The notes under the pieces were generated by a model that saw only the letters and a program-made list of their open reading frames with translations, ran no database searches and was not told where the DNA came from. Shown one piece after another: positions 45,075 to 54,607 of a stretch of DNA of 64,000 nucleotides; position 1 is the stretch's first letter, and each line of letters starts with the position of its first letter. The stretch covers positions 2,269,501 through 2,333,500 of the forward strand of contig NZ_CP115768.1 of the NCBI RefSeq assembly GCF_027912835.1, read 5' to 3'. The position numbers were made by a program, and so were the translations under genes. The stretch is from Paracoccus sediminicola (GTDB lineage: Bacteria > Pseudomonadota > Alphaproteobacteria > Rhodobacterales > Rhodobacteraceae).

Positions 45075-46346
45075 TCAGCCACCAAAGAAGCGCAATGCGG
45101 TGGAAAGCGATGGGCGGTCATGCGCGCCTTCCTCCAGCGTAAGCCCCTGCCGCAGCGCGTCATAGGCCTCTCGCAGCGACGCGACACCCGCCGCCAGTCC
45201 CGAAGGATGGTCCAGAACTCCGCTTCCGCAGAGAAACATCAGATCGGACCCTTGCGCCGCCTGAAGCGTCTCGGGCAGCGTTCCGGCCCACTGCCCCGAG
45301 GAAAACACGGGCATGACCGCATCATCCGGCCCGTCCTCGGAAAGAGGCGAAAGACAGGCGCGGGCGGCGGCGGTGACCTCGTCTGCGGTATCTGCGAATT
45401 TGCCGCCGATGCCGTGCACATGCATATGGTCGATCCCGGCCAGACGATACAGCGACTGATAGGGCTGAAAACCCATTCCGAGAAGCGGATGCCGGCTGAG
45501 CGCGCCGAAGCCATTGCGGTGGGCATGAATGGCAAGGGGGGTATGGGCACGCAGCGCCGCGATCCCCGACAGCCCGCACCAGTTCAGGCTGGCCATGACG
45601 CAGCTTCCGCCCTCTGCCGCGACCAGATCGGCATGGCGGCGCATGGCACAGGCTTCGTCGGTGACGTTAAAGGCAACCATGATTTTCCGATCGGTGAGAT
45701 CCTGCCATTTGCGGATCACTTCCATCACCGCAGGGACACGCTCGGACAGCGGCGCGATCTCGGGATTGGCGCAGATTTCATCGTCCTTGATAAAATCCAC
45801 CCCTGCCGCACAGAGCCGGTCGACAAGCGCCGCAATATCCTCTGCCCGCATCCCGAGATTTGGCTTGATGACCGTGCCAAACACCGGCCGATCCCTTACC
45901 CTCACCGCTTGTCGCGTGCCGGCGACGCCGTGCGAAGGCTGCGGATAGCGGCGCCGATAGTCGCGCGGGATGGAGAGCCAGACCAGCTTGAGCCCGGTCA
46001 TCTCACCCAGATCATAAAGATTTCCGGACACGGTCGCGGCAAGCGTCGGAAGGTTTTGCCCGATATTGCTGGTCGGATAGGAAAGCCGCACCCGCGCCCG
46101 CCGATAAGGCCCGGTAACGCCCTTCCGCACGAGATAGGCGGAATGAAGCGATGGTGCCTCTACCTCGTCGATCTGCTCGACCGACAGGATCTCTGCCGCG
46201 GCCTGCGCCCGCAGCCGGTCGATCCGGCCCGAGATCCGCGACAGGGTTCCGCTGGACTGCTCTGCCGCCATCGTCTCGGCCACGGCCTCGGGCGCAGCGG
46301 GCGTTTCGATAAGATATTCGGCGACGATCCTGTCAGCGTCGGTCAT
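45075..46346 (-). CDS. RuBisCO-like protein (form IV large-subunit homologue)
   Basis: From ATG 46344-46346 (MTDADRIVAEYLIE) the protein is 423 residues; an upstream in-frame start at 46484 adds a non-conserved basic leader. RuBisCO catalytic positions can be matched by motif: Glu29/Thr34 (E60/T65), Asn109 in SGNLYDLG (N123), Lys161 in GTVIKPNLGM (K175), Lys187/Asp189/Glu190 in DFIKDDE (K201/D203/E204), His276/Arg277 in IHAHRNGF (H294/R295), His309 and Lys316 in HVHGIGGKF (H327/K334) and Ser349 or Ser350 (S379). Trp66 is Leu. No small subunit, phosphoribulokinase or methionine-salvage gene is near, so it is an RLP, perhaps of the 3-oxo-isoapionate-4-phosphate decarboxylase type or a new one. 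Substrate unknown. Confidence 0.88.
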   Translation of the reverse strand: MTDADRIVAEYLIETPAAPEAVAETMAAEQSSGTLSRISGRIDRLRAQAAAEILSVEQIDEVEAPSLHSAYLVRKGVTGPYRRARVRLSYPTSNIGQNLPTLAATVSGNLYDLGEMTGLKLVWLSIPRDYRRRYPQPSHGVAGTRQAVRVRDRPVFGTVIKPNLGMRAEDIAALVDRLCAAGVDFIKDDEICANPEIAPLSERVPAVMEVIRKWQDLTDRKIMVAFNVTDEACAMRRHADLVAAEGGSCVMASLNWCGLSGIAALRAHTPLAIHAHRNGFGALSRHPLLGMGFQPYQSLYRLAGIDHMHVHGIGGKFADTADEVTAAARACLSPLSEDGPDDAVMPVFSSGQWAGTLPETLQAAQGSDLMFLCGSGVLDHPSGLAAGVASLREAYDALRQGLTLEEGAHDRPSLSTALRFFGG

Positions 46347-46668
46347 CGTCTCGCGCGCTGCGACGGCGCGCCACTGCGCGGCCCAGAACAATTTATGTCG
46401 CTGCCATGGCAGCAGAAAATCTCGTTCACGCGTGCATCTTCCCCCTGTGCAGGCTCTGTAACGCTTCAAGGCTAGAAACAGCATCGCGATCCGTCAAAGA
46501 GAAGAGATTTTTTCTTTTCAATGACGTGAGACCGTCTGCGCCGGTGCGAATGGCGCTTGGACACACTGGATCGAATGCCATGGAAGCGGCTGATACCCAT
46601 TTTTTGAGATTGCGGGGGCCGTCGCGGCTTCGTATCATCGGGGTCATCTGACGGGAGAGAAGCCAAGC
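46347..46668. other. Divergent intergenic region
   Basis: This 322-bp region between the RuBisCO-like gene and a small secreted protein holds no convincing gene. Around 46490-46525 it is unusually A/T- and purine/pyrimidine-tract-rich (GAGAAGAGATTTTTTCTTTTC), a weak inverted repeat that may mark promoters. Confidence 0.45.
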
Positions 46669-47076
46669 GTGAAGTTATCACCCGGCCGAATCGCGACCGG
46701 CATTTTCGCCGCCGCCCTGCTCGGTGCGGCACCGGTCTCGGCAACGCAGATTGACCCGAACGGTCCCTTCGCGCTCGGTGAGGCTCTGCCGCAGAACCCG
46801 GCCAGCTGTGACACGCTCACCGGATGGGTGGCGCGCGCGCCGGATCATGACGGGCGGATCAGCATGGCCATCACGGGAGAGCTGGTGGCGAGCGACTGGG
46901 ATGGTGCGCTCGCCTATCTGCTGATGTGCCCCGAGAATGAGACGCGGGTGATCTGCGTGACCTACGAGCCGAAAAAGATCGTGCCCGGCCAGCAGGTCAT
47001 GCTGGCCGGTGGCTATGCCGGCGGAGACAGCGCGCAGGTGATCCTCGATCCCTGCCTTGCCAGCATCGTCGAATGA
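46669..47076 (+). CDS. Small secreted protein of unknown function
   Basis: The 135-residue protein starts at GTG 46669, preceded by GGGAGAG. A Sec signal peptide (MKLSPGRIATGIFAAALLGAAPVSA) is followed by a compact domain with four cysteines (SCDTLTG, LMCPEN, VICVTYEP, DPCLAS), enough for two disulfides in the periplasm. I do not recognise the family. It runs towards the cpdB-like gene with a 6-nt gap between stops. Confidence 0.7.
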   Translation: MKLSPGRIATGIFAAALLGAAPVSATQIDPNGPFALGEALPQNPASCDTLTGWVARAPDHDGRISMAITGELVASDWDGALAYLLMCPENETRVICVTYEPKKIVPGQQVMLAGGYAGGDSAQVILDPCLASIVE

Positions 47077-47082
47077 GCCGGC

Positions 47083-49056
47083 TCAGAGCGTGATGCGGTA
47101 TTGCGCAAACCCGTCAGCGCCGTCACCCGCAGCCTCGATCTCCAGACCGTCGACGGCATCGAGATAATCCGCGGCTTTCGGTCCGGTCTCGAACAGCACC
47201 GTTGCGCCGTCCAAGGATTTGAAGGACCAGTTGCCATCCGCCGCCGGGTCGATGGTTCCCTGCTCGACGATATAGCGCACGATGATGTCGCGATTGGTAT
47301 CAGGCCCTTCGAAGACGATGGTCGAGCCATCATTGCCGGGGAAGCTGCCACCGCCGCCCGCGCGGTAGTTGTTGGTGGCGACGATGAATTCGGCCTCCGG
47401 ATCGATGGGCTGGCCATCGAAGGTCAGGTTCACGATGCGATTTGCGTTGGGATTCGCGACTGCGCCCTCGCTGTCGAATTTCGAGGGTTGCGAGAGGTCG
47501 ATCTGGTATTCGACCCCGTCGATCACGTCGAAATTATAGCTCGGGAAATCCGGGTTCAGCAGAGTCTGATCCGCCTCTCCGGGGGTGATCTGATTGAACA
47601 TGCCGGCGCTGCGTTCCAGCCAGTCCTTGACCTGCGCGCCGGTAATCTTCACCGCGCGGATCGTGTTCGGGTAAAGATACAGATCCGCCACGTTCTTGAT
47701 CGCGACATCGCCCGCCGGAACATCGGTATAGTAATCTGGCCCGCCGCGACCGCCCGCCTTGAACGGCGCACCCGCCGAGAGGATCGGCAGGCCCTCATTC
47801 TCGGTCCCGGCCATCATCTGTTCGATATACCAGCTTTGCGCATTGGTAACGATCTGCACGCTTGGATCATCGGCGACGAGCGCGAAATAGCTGTAGAGCG
47901 GCGCCGAGGTCTTGCCGACCGATTGCCGGACATAATCCAGCGTCGCCTGATGTTCCTCGGCCACGCTGTCTTCGACCGCCGCGACGCTTTCGACCAGAGG
48001 CACGACGTTGCGATCCTCGTCGCGCTCATAGATCGGGCGGGCCTCGGCCGTGTGGCTGGCGATCCGCCAGCCCTCGCCGTCGCGTTCCAGCATGAGGTCG
48101 ATCAGACCCATATGGCTGCCCCAGAACCCGGCCATGACCGCAGGCTTGCCGTTCAGGGTTCCGGCCGACGCATCGACGCCCTCGATCCCTTCGTAATCCG
48201 GTCCGGGGAACACCAGGTGGTGATGCCCGGTCAGCACCGCGTCGATCCCCTCGATCCCGGCAAGCGCCAGCGAAGCGTTCTCGGCCCCGGACTCCAGCGG
48301 CAGTGCCTCGATCCCGGAATGAGACAGCGCGATGACAAGATCGACGCCTTCCTCGCGCAGCTTGGGCAGCCAGGCCTCGGCGGCCTCGACGATGCCGCGT
48401 GCGGTGACATTGCCCTCCAGATGCTTGCGGTCCCATTGCATGATCTGCGGCGGCACGAAGCCGATCAGCCCGATGCGGATCGGATGGGTTTCACCTGCGC
48501 CGTCGGTCAGCTCACGTTCGAGAACCGTGTATGGCGGCACAAGTGTCGTGTCCTGATCCGGCGTCTCACCCGCCTCGGTCGCGACGTTGCAGCACACGAC
48601 CGGAAACTCGGAACCCGCAAGCGTGTTGCGCAGGAATTCCAGCCCATAGTTGAATTCGTGATTCCCGAGCGTGCCCGCATCGAAGCCGAGCGTGTTCATC
48701 GCGGTGACGATCGGATGCATATCGCCTTCGTTCATGCCCCGCTCATAGGCGATGTAGTCACCCATCGGATTGCCCTGAAGGAAGTCGCCATTGTCGAGAA
48801 GGATCGCGTTGGTCGCCTCGGCGCGCACCGCCTCGACCAGAGCCGCCGTGCGGGACAGCCCGACCGTATCGATCGCCGTATCCGCATAGTAGTCATAGGG
48901 CCAGATATGCACATGAAGATCCGTCGTCTCCATGATGCGCAGATGCGCCTGCCCGGCCTGCGCGCGGGCCGAGAACGGGTGCAGCATCACCGCGCCGACA
49001 CCGGCGACAGAGGCTGTCAGAAACCCGCGGCGGCTCATCGGGATAGGGGTTTTCAT
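47083..49056 (-). CDS. cpdB: Bifunctional 2',3'-cyclic-nucleotide 2'-phosphodiesterase/3'-nucleotidase
   Basis: From ATG 49054-49056, preceded by AGGAG, the protein is 657 residues. The leader has a Tat-type motif ([18 protein letters not shown]) with cleavage near ARAQA. The N-terminal metallophosphoesterase domain shows [56 protein letters not shown] and [11 protein letters not shown] (two-metal ligands). The C-terminal 5'-nucleotidase domain contains the substrate stack region (FNVDV-type, here [14 protein letters not shown]) and [12 protein letters not shown]. It scavenges phosphate and nucleosides in the periplasm. Confidence 0.93.
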   Translation of the reverse strand: MKTPIPMSRRGFLTASVAGVGAVMLHPFSARAQAGQAHLRIMETTDLHVHIWPYDYYADTAIDTVGLSRTAALVEAVRAEATNAILLDNGDFLQGNPMGDYIAYERGMNEGDMHPIVTAMNTLGFDAGTLGNHEFNYGLEFLRNTLAGSEFPVVCCNVATEAGETPDQDTTLVPPYTVLERELTDGAGETHPIRIGLIGFVPPQIMQWDRKHLEGNVTARGIVEAAEAWLPKLREEGVDLVIALSHSGIEALPLESGAENASLALAGIEGIDAVLTGHHHLVFPGPDYEGIEGVDASAGTLNGKPAVMAGFWGSHMGLIDLMLERDGEGWRIASHTAEARPIYERDEDRNVVPLVESVAAVEDSVAEEHQATLDYVRQSVGKTSAPLYSYFALVADDPSVQIVTNAQSWYIEQMMAGTENEGLPILSAGAPFKAGGRGGPDYYTDVPAGDVAIKNVADLYLYPNTIRAVKITGAQVKDWLERSAGMFNQITPGEADQTLLNPDFPSYNFDVIDGVEYQIDLSQPSKFDSEGAVANPNANRIVNLTFDGQPIDPEAEFIVATNNYRAGGGGSFPGNDGSTIVFEGPDTNRDIIVRYIVEQGTIDPAADGNWSFKSLDGATVLFETGPKAADYLDAVDGLEIEAAGDGADGFAQYRITL

Positions 49057-49126
49057 CAATCCGCTCCTGCAATTGGTCATATCGGGAAGGCTAGCCATTT
49101 GCAGGATGATGGCAAGGCGCTGCGGT

Positions 49127-49158
49127 CGCGGGCAGGCGGCCCAATGGACCTGCCCGCG
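49127..49158 (-). terminator. Strong hairpin downstream of second Hint gene
   Basis: CGCGGGCAGG (49127-49136) pairs perfectly with CCTGCCCGCG (49149-49158) over a 12-nt loop, 21 nt after the Hint-gene stop. There is no T-run, so termination is likely but not classic; it would also insulate the cpdB start region downstream. Confidence 0.5.
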
Positions 49159-49179
49159 CGTTCGCATCTAGCCGTCGCC

Positions 49180-50340
49180 TCAGCAGGCGAGCGGCAGTTT
49201 ATGGTTCTGCTTCATCCGTGCTGCCAGCTGCCGCGCCCGCCTGCCCGGCGCGATCAGCCTGACCGGCGCGGGCGCCAGTCGCATCGCAGCCTGGGCGGGA
49301 TACAGGCCGGCGATTTCGGGGAAGAGATCGGTAAGCTCGCGGGTTTGTTCCTCGGTCATGGCCTCAAGCGCCGCCACCCCGGTGAAAAGGGTTTCGGCAG
49401 GCGCGCCATTGGCCAGAACGAGCTGATGATCGGCCAGCAACAGATGGAAATACTCGACCCCGTCACTGTCGTCGCAGATCTCTACCCCATCGAGCGCCAA
49501 AAGCTGCTTCGCCGCAACGAGCACCTCTTGCTGGCCGAACATGCGTGTCGGTATGGCGCCCCGCACCAAGATTCGGTGCTGTGGCGACACCAGAAGATCC
49601 TGCACCGGCAGATCGGGCCCAAGCGCGCCAGCCCGGATCCGGATCGGGCGCAGATGCGGATGACGGGCCAGCTCGATCGCTTCCAACCGGCGGCGACCGA
49701 TCCACAAGATCGGGGCCGGCCCCCGATCCACGGTATCGACGAGATCGCCGATTTTCAGCGTCTCCACCGGTGCGTCCGACCCGCCCGACGCGATCATCGT
49801 GCCGCGCGCATAGCAAACAATCTCAAGATTATCGATGCTGCGCCCAACGTCGGAACCATAGAAATCCCGCCTTCCAGGAGCGTCGAGCCGGATCGACTGG
49901 ATCGCCCAATCGTCGAAATATTCGCTGGAATTGGTGAAGATCGAACCATCCTCAAGCTGCACAAAGGAAAGCGTCGGCTTGTAGACGTCTCCCGAGGCCG
50001 AGATGATCGTCACCTCCCATTGAAAGACGGAATCGACATAAGAGGTCACCTCACCGGCACCGTCGCCTGCGTCATAGGTATAGCTGTCACCGCGGACCGG
50101 GGTCGTAGGATGGTCCCAGTCGTCGTTTTCTTCGAGCCGCAACGGGTCGTCATCAAGAACCGTATCATTCTGCGTGATCTCGACCAGCTTCATCGAGGTT
50201 TCGTCAAAGACGACTCCGGGCTTGAAGCTCGGCACTGTTTCATTCTCGTTGAACCCGTCCTGATCTCCGTCGCCATATTCCTTGGGGTCGAGATCGGCAT
50301 GTTTACCCAGATAGATTTGCTGGATGGTGAGCTGTTGCAT
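49180..50340 (-). CDS. Hint-domain protein, short paralogue without RTX repeats
   Basis: The 386-residue protein starts QQLTIQQIYLGKHADLDPKE, the same motif as the larger protein at 4768-6750 (YLGQLADMDPTE). A beta-rich region (about 70-170) resembles the equivalent part of the paralogue (TSYVDSVFQWEVTII; GSIFTNSSEYFDDW). A Hint domain runs from Cys176 (IVCYARGTMIAS) through LKIGDLVDT, LWIGRRRL and VSPQHRILVRG. No signal peptide and no RTX block. Autoproteolysis at Cys176 is possible; splicing is not expected. Role unknown. Confidence 0.85.
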   Translation of the reverse strand: MQQLTIQQIYLGKHADLDPKEYGDGDQDGFNENETVPSFKPGVVFDETSMKLVEITQNDTVLDDDPLRLEENDDWDHPTTPVRGDSYTYDAGDGAGEVTSYVDSVFQWEVTIISASGDVYKPTLSFVQLEDGSIFTNSSEYFDDWAIQSIRLDAPGRRDFYGSDVGRSIDNLEIVCYARGTMIASGGSDAPVETLKIGDLVDTVDRGPAPILWIGRRRLEAIELARHPHLRPIRIRAGALGPDLPVQDLLVSPQHRILVRGAIPTRMFGQQEVLVAAKQLLALDGVEICDDSDGVEYFHLLLADHQLVLANGAPAETLFTGVAALEAMTEEQTRELTDLFPEIAGLYPAQAAMRLAPAPVRLIAPGRRARQLAARMKQNHKLPLAC

Positions 50341-50493
50341 ATCCTTGCCTTCATTGCTGGGAGTCGCGTCATCCCGCGGCTCAGGCCAGCGCTCTTGGCT
50401 AAGATAGCTTAACGAAGGGTTAATCGGACGCCGCGTTGGTCAGGATTTCTGTCCTATCGCGTCGTTCTGTCGCAGCAATTCGTGGCGGGGACA

Positions 50494-51480
50494 TCACGCA
50501 ACGGCGATCACCGTGAGGCAGTCGCCCATCTGGACGAGTCCCGGAAAATGCCGCGCGGCAAGGATGCCGTCGCGGTTCGCGGCAATCTGGATCGGCGCGC
50601 TGCCGCTGCGGTCGGCAGGCCAGATTTGCGCGATGGGCTGACCCGCGCGGACCGTCTCGCCAAGATCCGCCAGCGGGTGCATCAGCCCGTCACGTTCGGC
50701 AAAGTGGAAACAGTCGTCGCCGGGCATGTCCAGCATGACGCTCTTCGATGTCTCGACCTCGCCGGAGAGGATACCGGCATGGCGCAGCAGATTTCTCGCG
50801 CCGCGAACGGCAATCTCCGCCGAGCGGGCCGTAGCCGTCCCGCCACCGCCGAGTTCGGTGGTAACGAACACCTTCCCCTTTTCCTCGACGGTGGTGTCGA
50901 ACATGCCGACCGCGTCGATCTCCAGCATCATCATGCTGTAGGGCGCGCCGAAGGCTTTGACGGCTTCGACACATTTTCTCTGCTGGTCCTTGTCATCCAG
51001 ATAATGTGCCGCCGCGTAGGGGAGGAAATCCAGCGTCTTGCCGCCCGAATGATAATCCAGAACCACATCCGCCAGCGGCACAAGCGTCTCGCTGAAATAA
51101 TGGGCGATCTTCTGGCTGACCGAGCCGTCGGGCCTGCCCGGAAAAGCGCGGTTCAGGTTGACACCATCCAGCGGGCTGACCCGCGTTCCGGCGCGGAAGG
51201 CGGGATAGTTCATATAAGGCACGATGATGATCCGGCCCGAAACCTGCTCGGGCTCGATCTCCCATGCGAGCTGTTGCAGCGCGATGGGGCCCTCATATTC
51301 ATCGCCGTGATTGCCGCCGGTCAGCAGCGCCGTCGGACCCTCGCCATTGCCGATCACCGTCAGCGGGATCATCACACTGCCCCAGGCGCTGTCATTGCGG
51401 CTATAGGGCAGGCGCAAAAAGCCGTGCGCCTTGCCCTGCGCGTCGAGCGAAATCGTCGGGCGGATCGGGTTCGCGGTCAT
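50494..51480 (-). CDS. doeB: N2-acetyl-L-2,4-diaminobutanoate deacetylase (EutE/DoeB)
   Basis: The 328-residue protein of the succinylglutamate desuccinylase/aspartoacylase family has zinc ligands in GGNHGDEYEG and LDYHSGGKTLDF. It deacetylates N-alpha-acetyl-diaminobutyrate, made from ectoine by DoeA, to diaminobutyrate. Its ATG overlaps the doeA stop by 4 nt. It is the last gene of the long minus-strand ectoine operon. Confidence 0.93.
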   Translation of the reverse strand: MTANPIRPTISLDAQGKAHGFLRLPYSRNDSAWGSVMIPLTVIGNGEGPTALLTGGNHGDEYEGPIALQQLAWEIEPEQVSGRIIIVPYMNYPAFRAGTRVSPLDGVNLNRAFPGRPDGSVSQKIAHYFSETLVPLADVVLDYHSGGKTLDFLPYAAAHYLDDKDQQRKCVEAVKAFGAPYSMMMLEIDAVGMFDTTVEEKGKVFVTTELGGGGTATARSAEIAVRGARNLLRHAGILSGEVETSKSVMLDMPGDDCFHFAERDGLMHPLADLGETVRAGQPIAQIWPADRSGSAPIQIAANRDGILAARHFPGLVQMGDCLTVIAVA

Positions 51481-52673
51481 GACTTCACCAGCATCCGGCG
51501 GGGCAGCGAGCAGAACAGCTCGGGTTCGCCGTCGGTGATGATGAGCGACTCGGTCGTCTCATAGCCCCAATCCTCCATCCACAACCCGGTCATGAAGTGG
51601 AAGGTCATACCCGGTTTCAACTCGGTCCGGTCGCCGCGGCGCAGGGACATGGTGCGCTCGCCCCAGTCCGGCGGGTAGGACAGGCCGATCGGATAGCCGG
51701 TGCGGTTGTCCTTCACGATGCCGTAGCGGTCCAGCACGGTGAAGAACGCTGCCGCGATGTCTTCGCAGCTATTGCCCGCGCGAGCGGCGTCGAGCCCGGC
51801 ATCCATGCCCTCGAGCACCGCCTTTTCCGCCTCCAGCATTGCCTTTGGCGGAGTGCCGAGAAAGATCGTGCGCGAAAGCGGGCAGTGATAGCGCTGATAG
51901 CAGCCGGCGATCTCGAAGAACGTGCCCTCATCCTTCTTCATCGGCATGTCGTCCCAGGTCAGATGCGGCGCGGCGGCATCCGGCCCGGACGGCAGCAGCG
52001 GCACGATGGCCGGATAGTCTCCGCCATGCCCCTCCCATTCGTCATAGCGCAGCCCGGCATCGTAGATCTCGGCGACGAGATCGCATTTTCGCATCCCGAC
52101 CTCGACCTTGTCGGCGATGCGGCGATGCATCCTTTCGACCAGCCGGGCCGCCTTGCGCATATAGGATAGCTCTTCGTCGGATTTGACCGCGCGTTGCCAG
52201 TTCACCAGCCCGGTCGCATCGAGGATCTCCGCCTCGGGCAGGCCATAGCTCAGCCGGGCATGGGCCTTGGCCGAATACCAGTAATTATCCATCTCGACGC
52301 CGATGAAGCCGCGATGCCAGCCCTTGTCGGCCAACGTCGCCCAGAGATAGTCCATCGGGTGCCGTTCCACCGACTGCACATAGTAATCGGGATAGCCGAT
52401 GATGTGATCGTCGCTCATCCAGACGGTGCGCAGCGCGCCGTTGGCGTCCTGACCACGCCCGAACCAGATCGGCTGGCCGGTCGGGCCGACGATCACACAT
52501 TGATGCACATAGAAGGACCACCCGTCATAGCCGGTCAGCCAGGCCATATTGGACGGATCGCTGACGATCAGCAGGTCCAGCCCGAGCTTCTCCATGCTTT
52601 CGCGCGTCTGGCGCAGGCGGCGTTCATATTCGGCGGTCGAGAACCGTTCCGGCGTCCTTTGCAGTTCAGGCAT
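51477..52673 (-). CDS. doeA: Ectoine hydrolase (EutD/DoeA)
   Basis: The 398-residue M24 peptidase-like (creatinase/prolidase fold) enzyme has an N-terminal creatinase domain (DLLIVSDPSNMAWLTGYDGWSFYVHQCVIV) and a pita-bread catalytic domain (SYMRKAARLVERMHRRIADKVEVGM, EGHGGDYPAIVPLLPSG, YQRYHCPLSRTIFLG, DRTELKPGMTFHFMTGLWMEDWG). It opens the ectoine ring to N-acetyl-diaminobutyrate. It directly abuts eutC and overlaps doeB by 4 nt. Confidence 0.94.
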   Translation of the reverse strand: MPELQRTPERFSTAEYERRLRQTRESMEKLGLDLLIVSDPSNMAWLTGYDGWSFYVHQCVIVGPTGQPIWFGRGQDANGALRTVWMSDDHIIGYPDYYVQSVERHPMDYLWATLADKGWHRGFIGVEMDNYWYSAKAHARLSYGLPEAEILDATGLVNWQRAVKSDEELSYMRKAARLVERMHRRIADKVEVGMRKCDLVAEIYDAGLRYDEWEGHGGDYPAIVPLLPSGPDAAAPHLTWDDMPMKKDEGTFFEIAGCYQRYHCPLSRTIFLGTPPKAMLEAEKAVLEGMDAGLDAARAGNSCEDIAAAFFTVLDRYGIVKDNRTGYPIGLSYPPDWGERTMSLRRGDRTELKPGMTFHFMTGLWMEDWGYETTESLIITDGEPELFCSLPRRMLVKS

Positions 52674-53642
52674 TCAGCGATCTTTCGATAGCGCATTCAG
52701 CGCGTGGGTTGCGATGGCGGTGTCCTGCACGCCGGTCCCTGTCAGGTCGGCGATGGTGATCTGATCGGGCGCGATGCGGCCGCGGTGCTGGCCGTTGATG
52801 ATCTGGCCGAGCTCGGGAATTTCGGTCGTATCCGCGATGATCCCGGCGCTGAGCGCGGCCTGCAATTCACCGAGCGACTGAGTCTGGCTGACCCGATCGG
52901 CGACATAAAGATCGGCGCGGTCGAGGCAAAGCGGGTCCAGCTCGTTCTTGCCGTCCTGATCGCTGCCCATCGCCGTGACATGCTGGCCGGGCCGCAGCCA
53001 TTCCGCCTTGAGGATGGGCTGGCTGGCGGGGGTTGTTGTGACGATGATATCGGCCCATGAGGCTGCCGCCTCGGGATCGGCCTCGGCACGGACCGCCAGC
53101 CCTTCACCAGTCATCGCAGCGGCAAGAGCCTGCGCCTTCGCCGGATCGCGCGCCCAGATCACCGCCTCGGAGATCGGGCGCACAAGCCGAAGCGCCTGCA
53201 ACTGCATCCGCGCCTGCAACCCCGCACCGAAGATGGCAGCGCGGCTGGCATCCTCCCGCGCAAGATGCTTCGCGGCCACGCCGCCGGCGGCCGCCGTGCG
53301 CAGATCGGTGAGATAGCCGTTATCGAGAAGCACCGCCTGAACCCGCCCGGTTTCCGAGGACAGCACCACCATCAGCCCGGAGGTCGAGGGCAGTCCCTTG
53401 GCAGGGTTGTCGAAAAACCCGGGCGAGATCTTGACCGCAAAACCGGGCAGCCCCGGCACATAGGCCGTTTTGACATCCACCTCGCCATTCACCTCCGGCA
53501 GATGCATGGACAGCACCGGCGGCATCTCGACACCGCCCTCGGCCAGCCGCGCGAAGGCCCGTTCGACCACCGCGATCGCTTCGGCGTCCAGCGTCACGCG
53601 CGACCGAAGCTCGTCCTCCTGCAGGATGCGGATCTCGCTCAT
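52674..53642 (-). CDS. eutC: EutC: ornithine cyclodeaminase/mu-crystallin family, hydroxyectoine degradation
   Basis: The 322-residue NAD-dependent protein has a Rossmann motif ASRAAIFGAGLQARMQLQAL and the family motif VTAMGSDQDGKNELDPLCLDRADLYVADRVSQ. In ectoine clusters EutC acts with EutA and EutB in turning 5-hydroxyectoine into ectoine. The start overlaps the eutB stop by 4 nt. Confidence 0.92.
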   Translation of the reverse strand: MSEIRILQEDELRSRVTLDAEAIAVVERAFARLAEGGVEMPPVLSMHLPEVNGEVDVKTAYVPGLPGFAVKISPGFFDNPAKGLPSTSGLMVVLSSETGRVQAVLLDNGYLTDLRTAAAGGVAAKHLAREDASRAAIFGAGLQARMQLQALRLVRPISEAVIWARDPAKAQALAAAMTGEGLAVRAEADPEAAASWADIIVTTTPASQPILKAEWLRPGQHVTAMGSDQDGKNELDPLCLDRADLYVADRVSQTQSLGELQAALSAGIIADTTEIPELGQIINGQHRGRIAPDQITIADLTGTGVQDTAIATHALNALSKDR

Positions 53643-54607
53643 TTCTCACCTCTGACAATGGCGGCGTGGCGAGCCGGATCGATATTTTCGCCCGACAGGA
53701 TCAGCACCAGAGGGCCTTCGCTGCGCAGCTTGCCCGCCAGCACCGCGCCTGCCCCGACAGCCGCCGCGCCCTCGACCTTTTCGTGATCCTCAAGCGCAAG
53801 ATGGCGGATGCCGGAAGCGATTTCATCTTCGCTCAGCAAGATCAGCTCGTCCATGAGGTCACGAACCATGCGGAAGCTGTAGCGGTTCTCCAGCCCGATC
53901 CCGCCGCCGAGACTGTCGGCGAGCGTTTCCAGCTCCTCGACCTCGACAGGGTGCCCGGCCTTGAGGCTGGCCGCCATTGCCGCGCCCCGTTCCATGCTGA
54001 TGCCGATGATGCGGATATCCGGGCGCAGCGATTTCGCCGCGAGCGCAACCCCGGCCAGCAATCCCCCGCCCGACAGCGGCACCGCGATGGCGGCGGCATC
54101 GGGGACCTGGTCGATGATCTCGAGCCCCAGCGTGCCCTGCCCGGCGATGACATCGGGATGGTCGAAGGGCGGAATCAGCGCAAAGCCTTCTTCCCGGCGC
54201 AGGCGTCGCGCCTCGTGAAATGCTTCGTCCTGCGATACCCCGACCACGCGCGCCTCGGCTCCGAGCGCGGTGATCGCGTCCAGCTTATTCTGCGGCACCA
54301 GTTTCGAGACACAGATCACCGCCGGCAGACCCAGATGTCGCGCGGCATGAGCAAGCGCGCGGCCGTGATTGCCGGTCGAGGCCGTGGTGACGCCCGCCAC
54401 ATCGCCAAGCCGCGCCGCCGCATTGGAGGCGCCGCGAAGCTTGAAAGCGCCGGTTTCCTGACGATGTTCGCATTTCAGCCAGACCGGCCCGCCCGCCAGC
54501 CGCGTCAGGCTGGGAGAGGCACGAAACGGGGTGAGCCGTACCATGTCCCGGATACGCTCGGCTGCGGCGTAAACATCGTCGGGCACGACCTCGCGGGGGT
54601 TCACCAT
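53639..54607 (-). CDS. eutB: EutB: threonine dehydratase-like PLP enzyme, hydroxyectoine degradation
   Basis: The 322-residue fold-type II PLP enzyme has its Schiff-base Lys in EHRQETGAFKLRGASNAA, substrate loop STGNHGRALAHAARHLG, and the phosphate loop in AIAVPLSGGGLLAGVALA. It is thought to dehydrate hydroxyectoine. It starts inside the end of eutA (7-nt overlap). Confidence 0.93.
   Translation of the reverse strand: MVNPREVVPDDVYAAAERIRDMVRLTPFRASPSLTRLAGGPVWLKCEHRQETGAFKLRGASNAAARLGDVAGVTTASTGNHGRALAHAARHLGLPAVICVSKLVPQNKLDAITALGAEARVVGVSQDEAFHEARRLRREEGFALIPPFDHPDVIAGQGTLGLEIIDQVPDAAAIAVPLSGGGLLAGVALAAKSLRPDIRIIGISMERGAAMAASLKAGHPVEVEELETLADSLGGGIGLENRYSFRMVRDLMDELILLSEDEIASGIRHLALEDHEKVEGAAAVGAGAVLAGKLRSEGPLVLILSGENIDPARHAAIVRGEK

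Noticed and set aside
47101..50412. 1103-codon plus-strand frame opposite cpdB and the Hint gene
   Set aside because: It spans two real genes and their intergenic gap, is His/Arg/Asp-rich and has no domain pattern.
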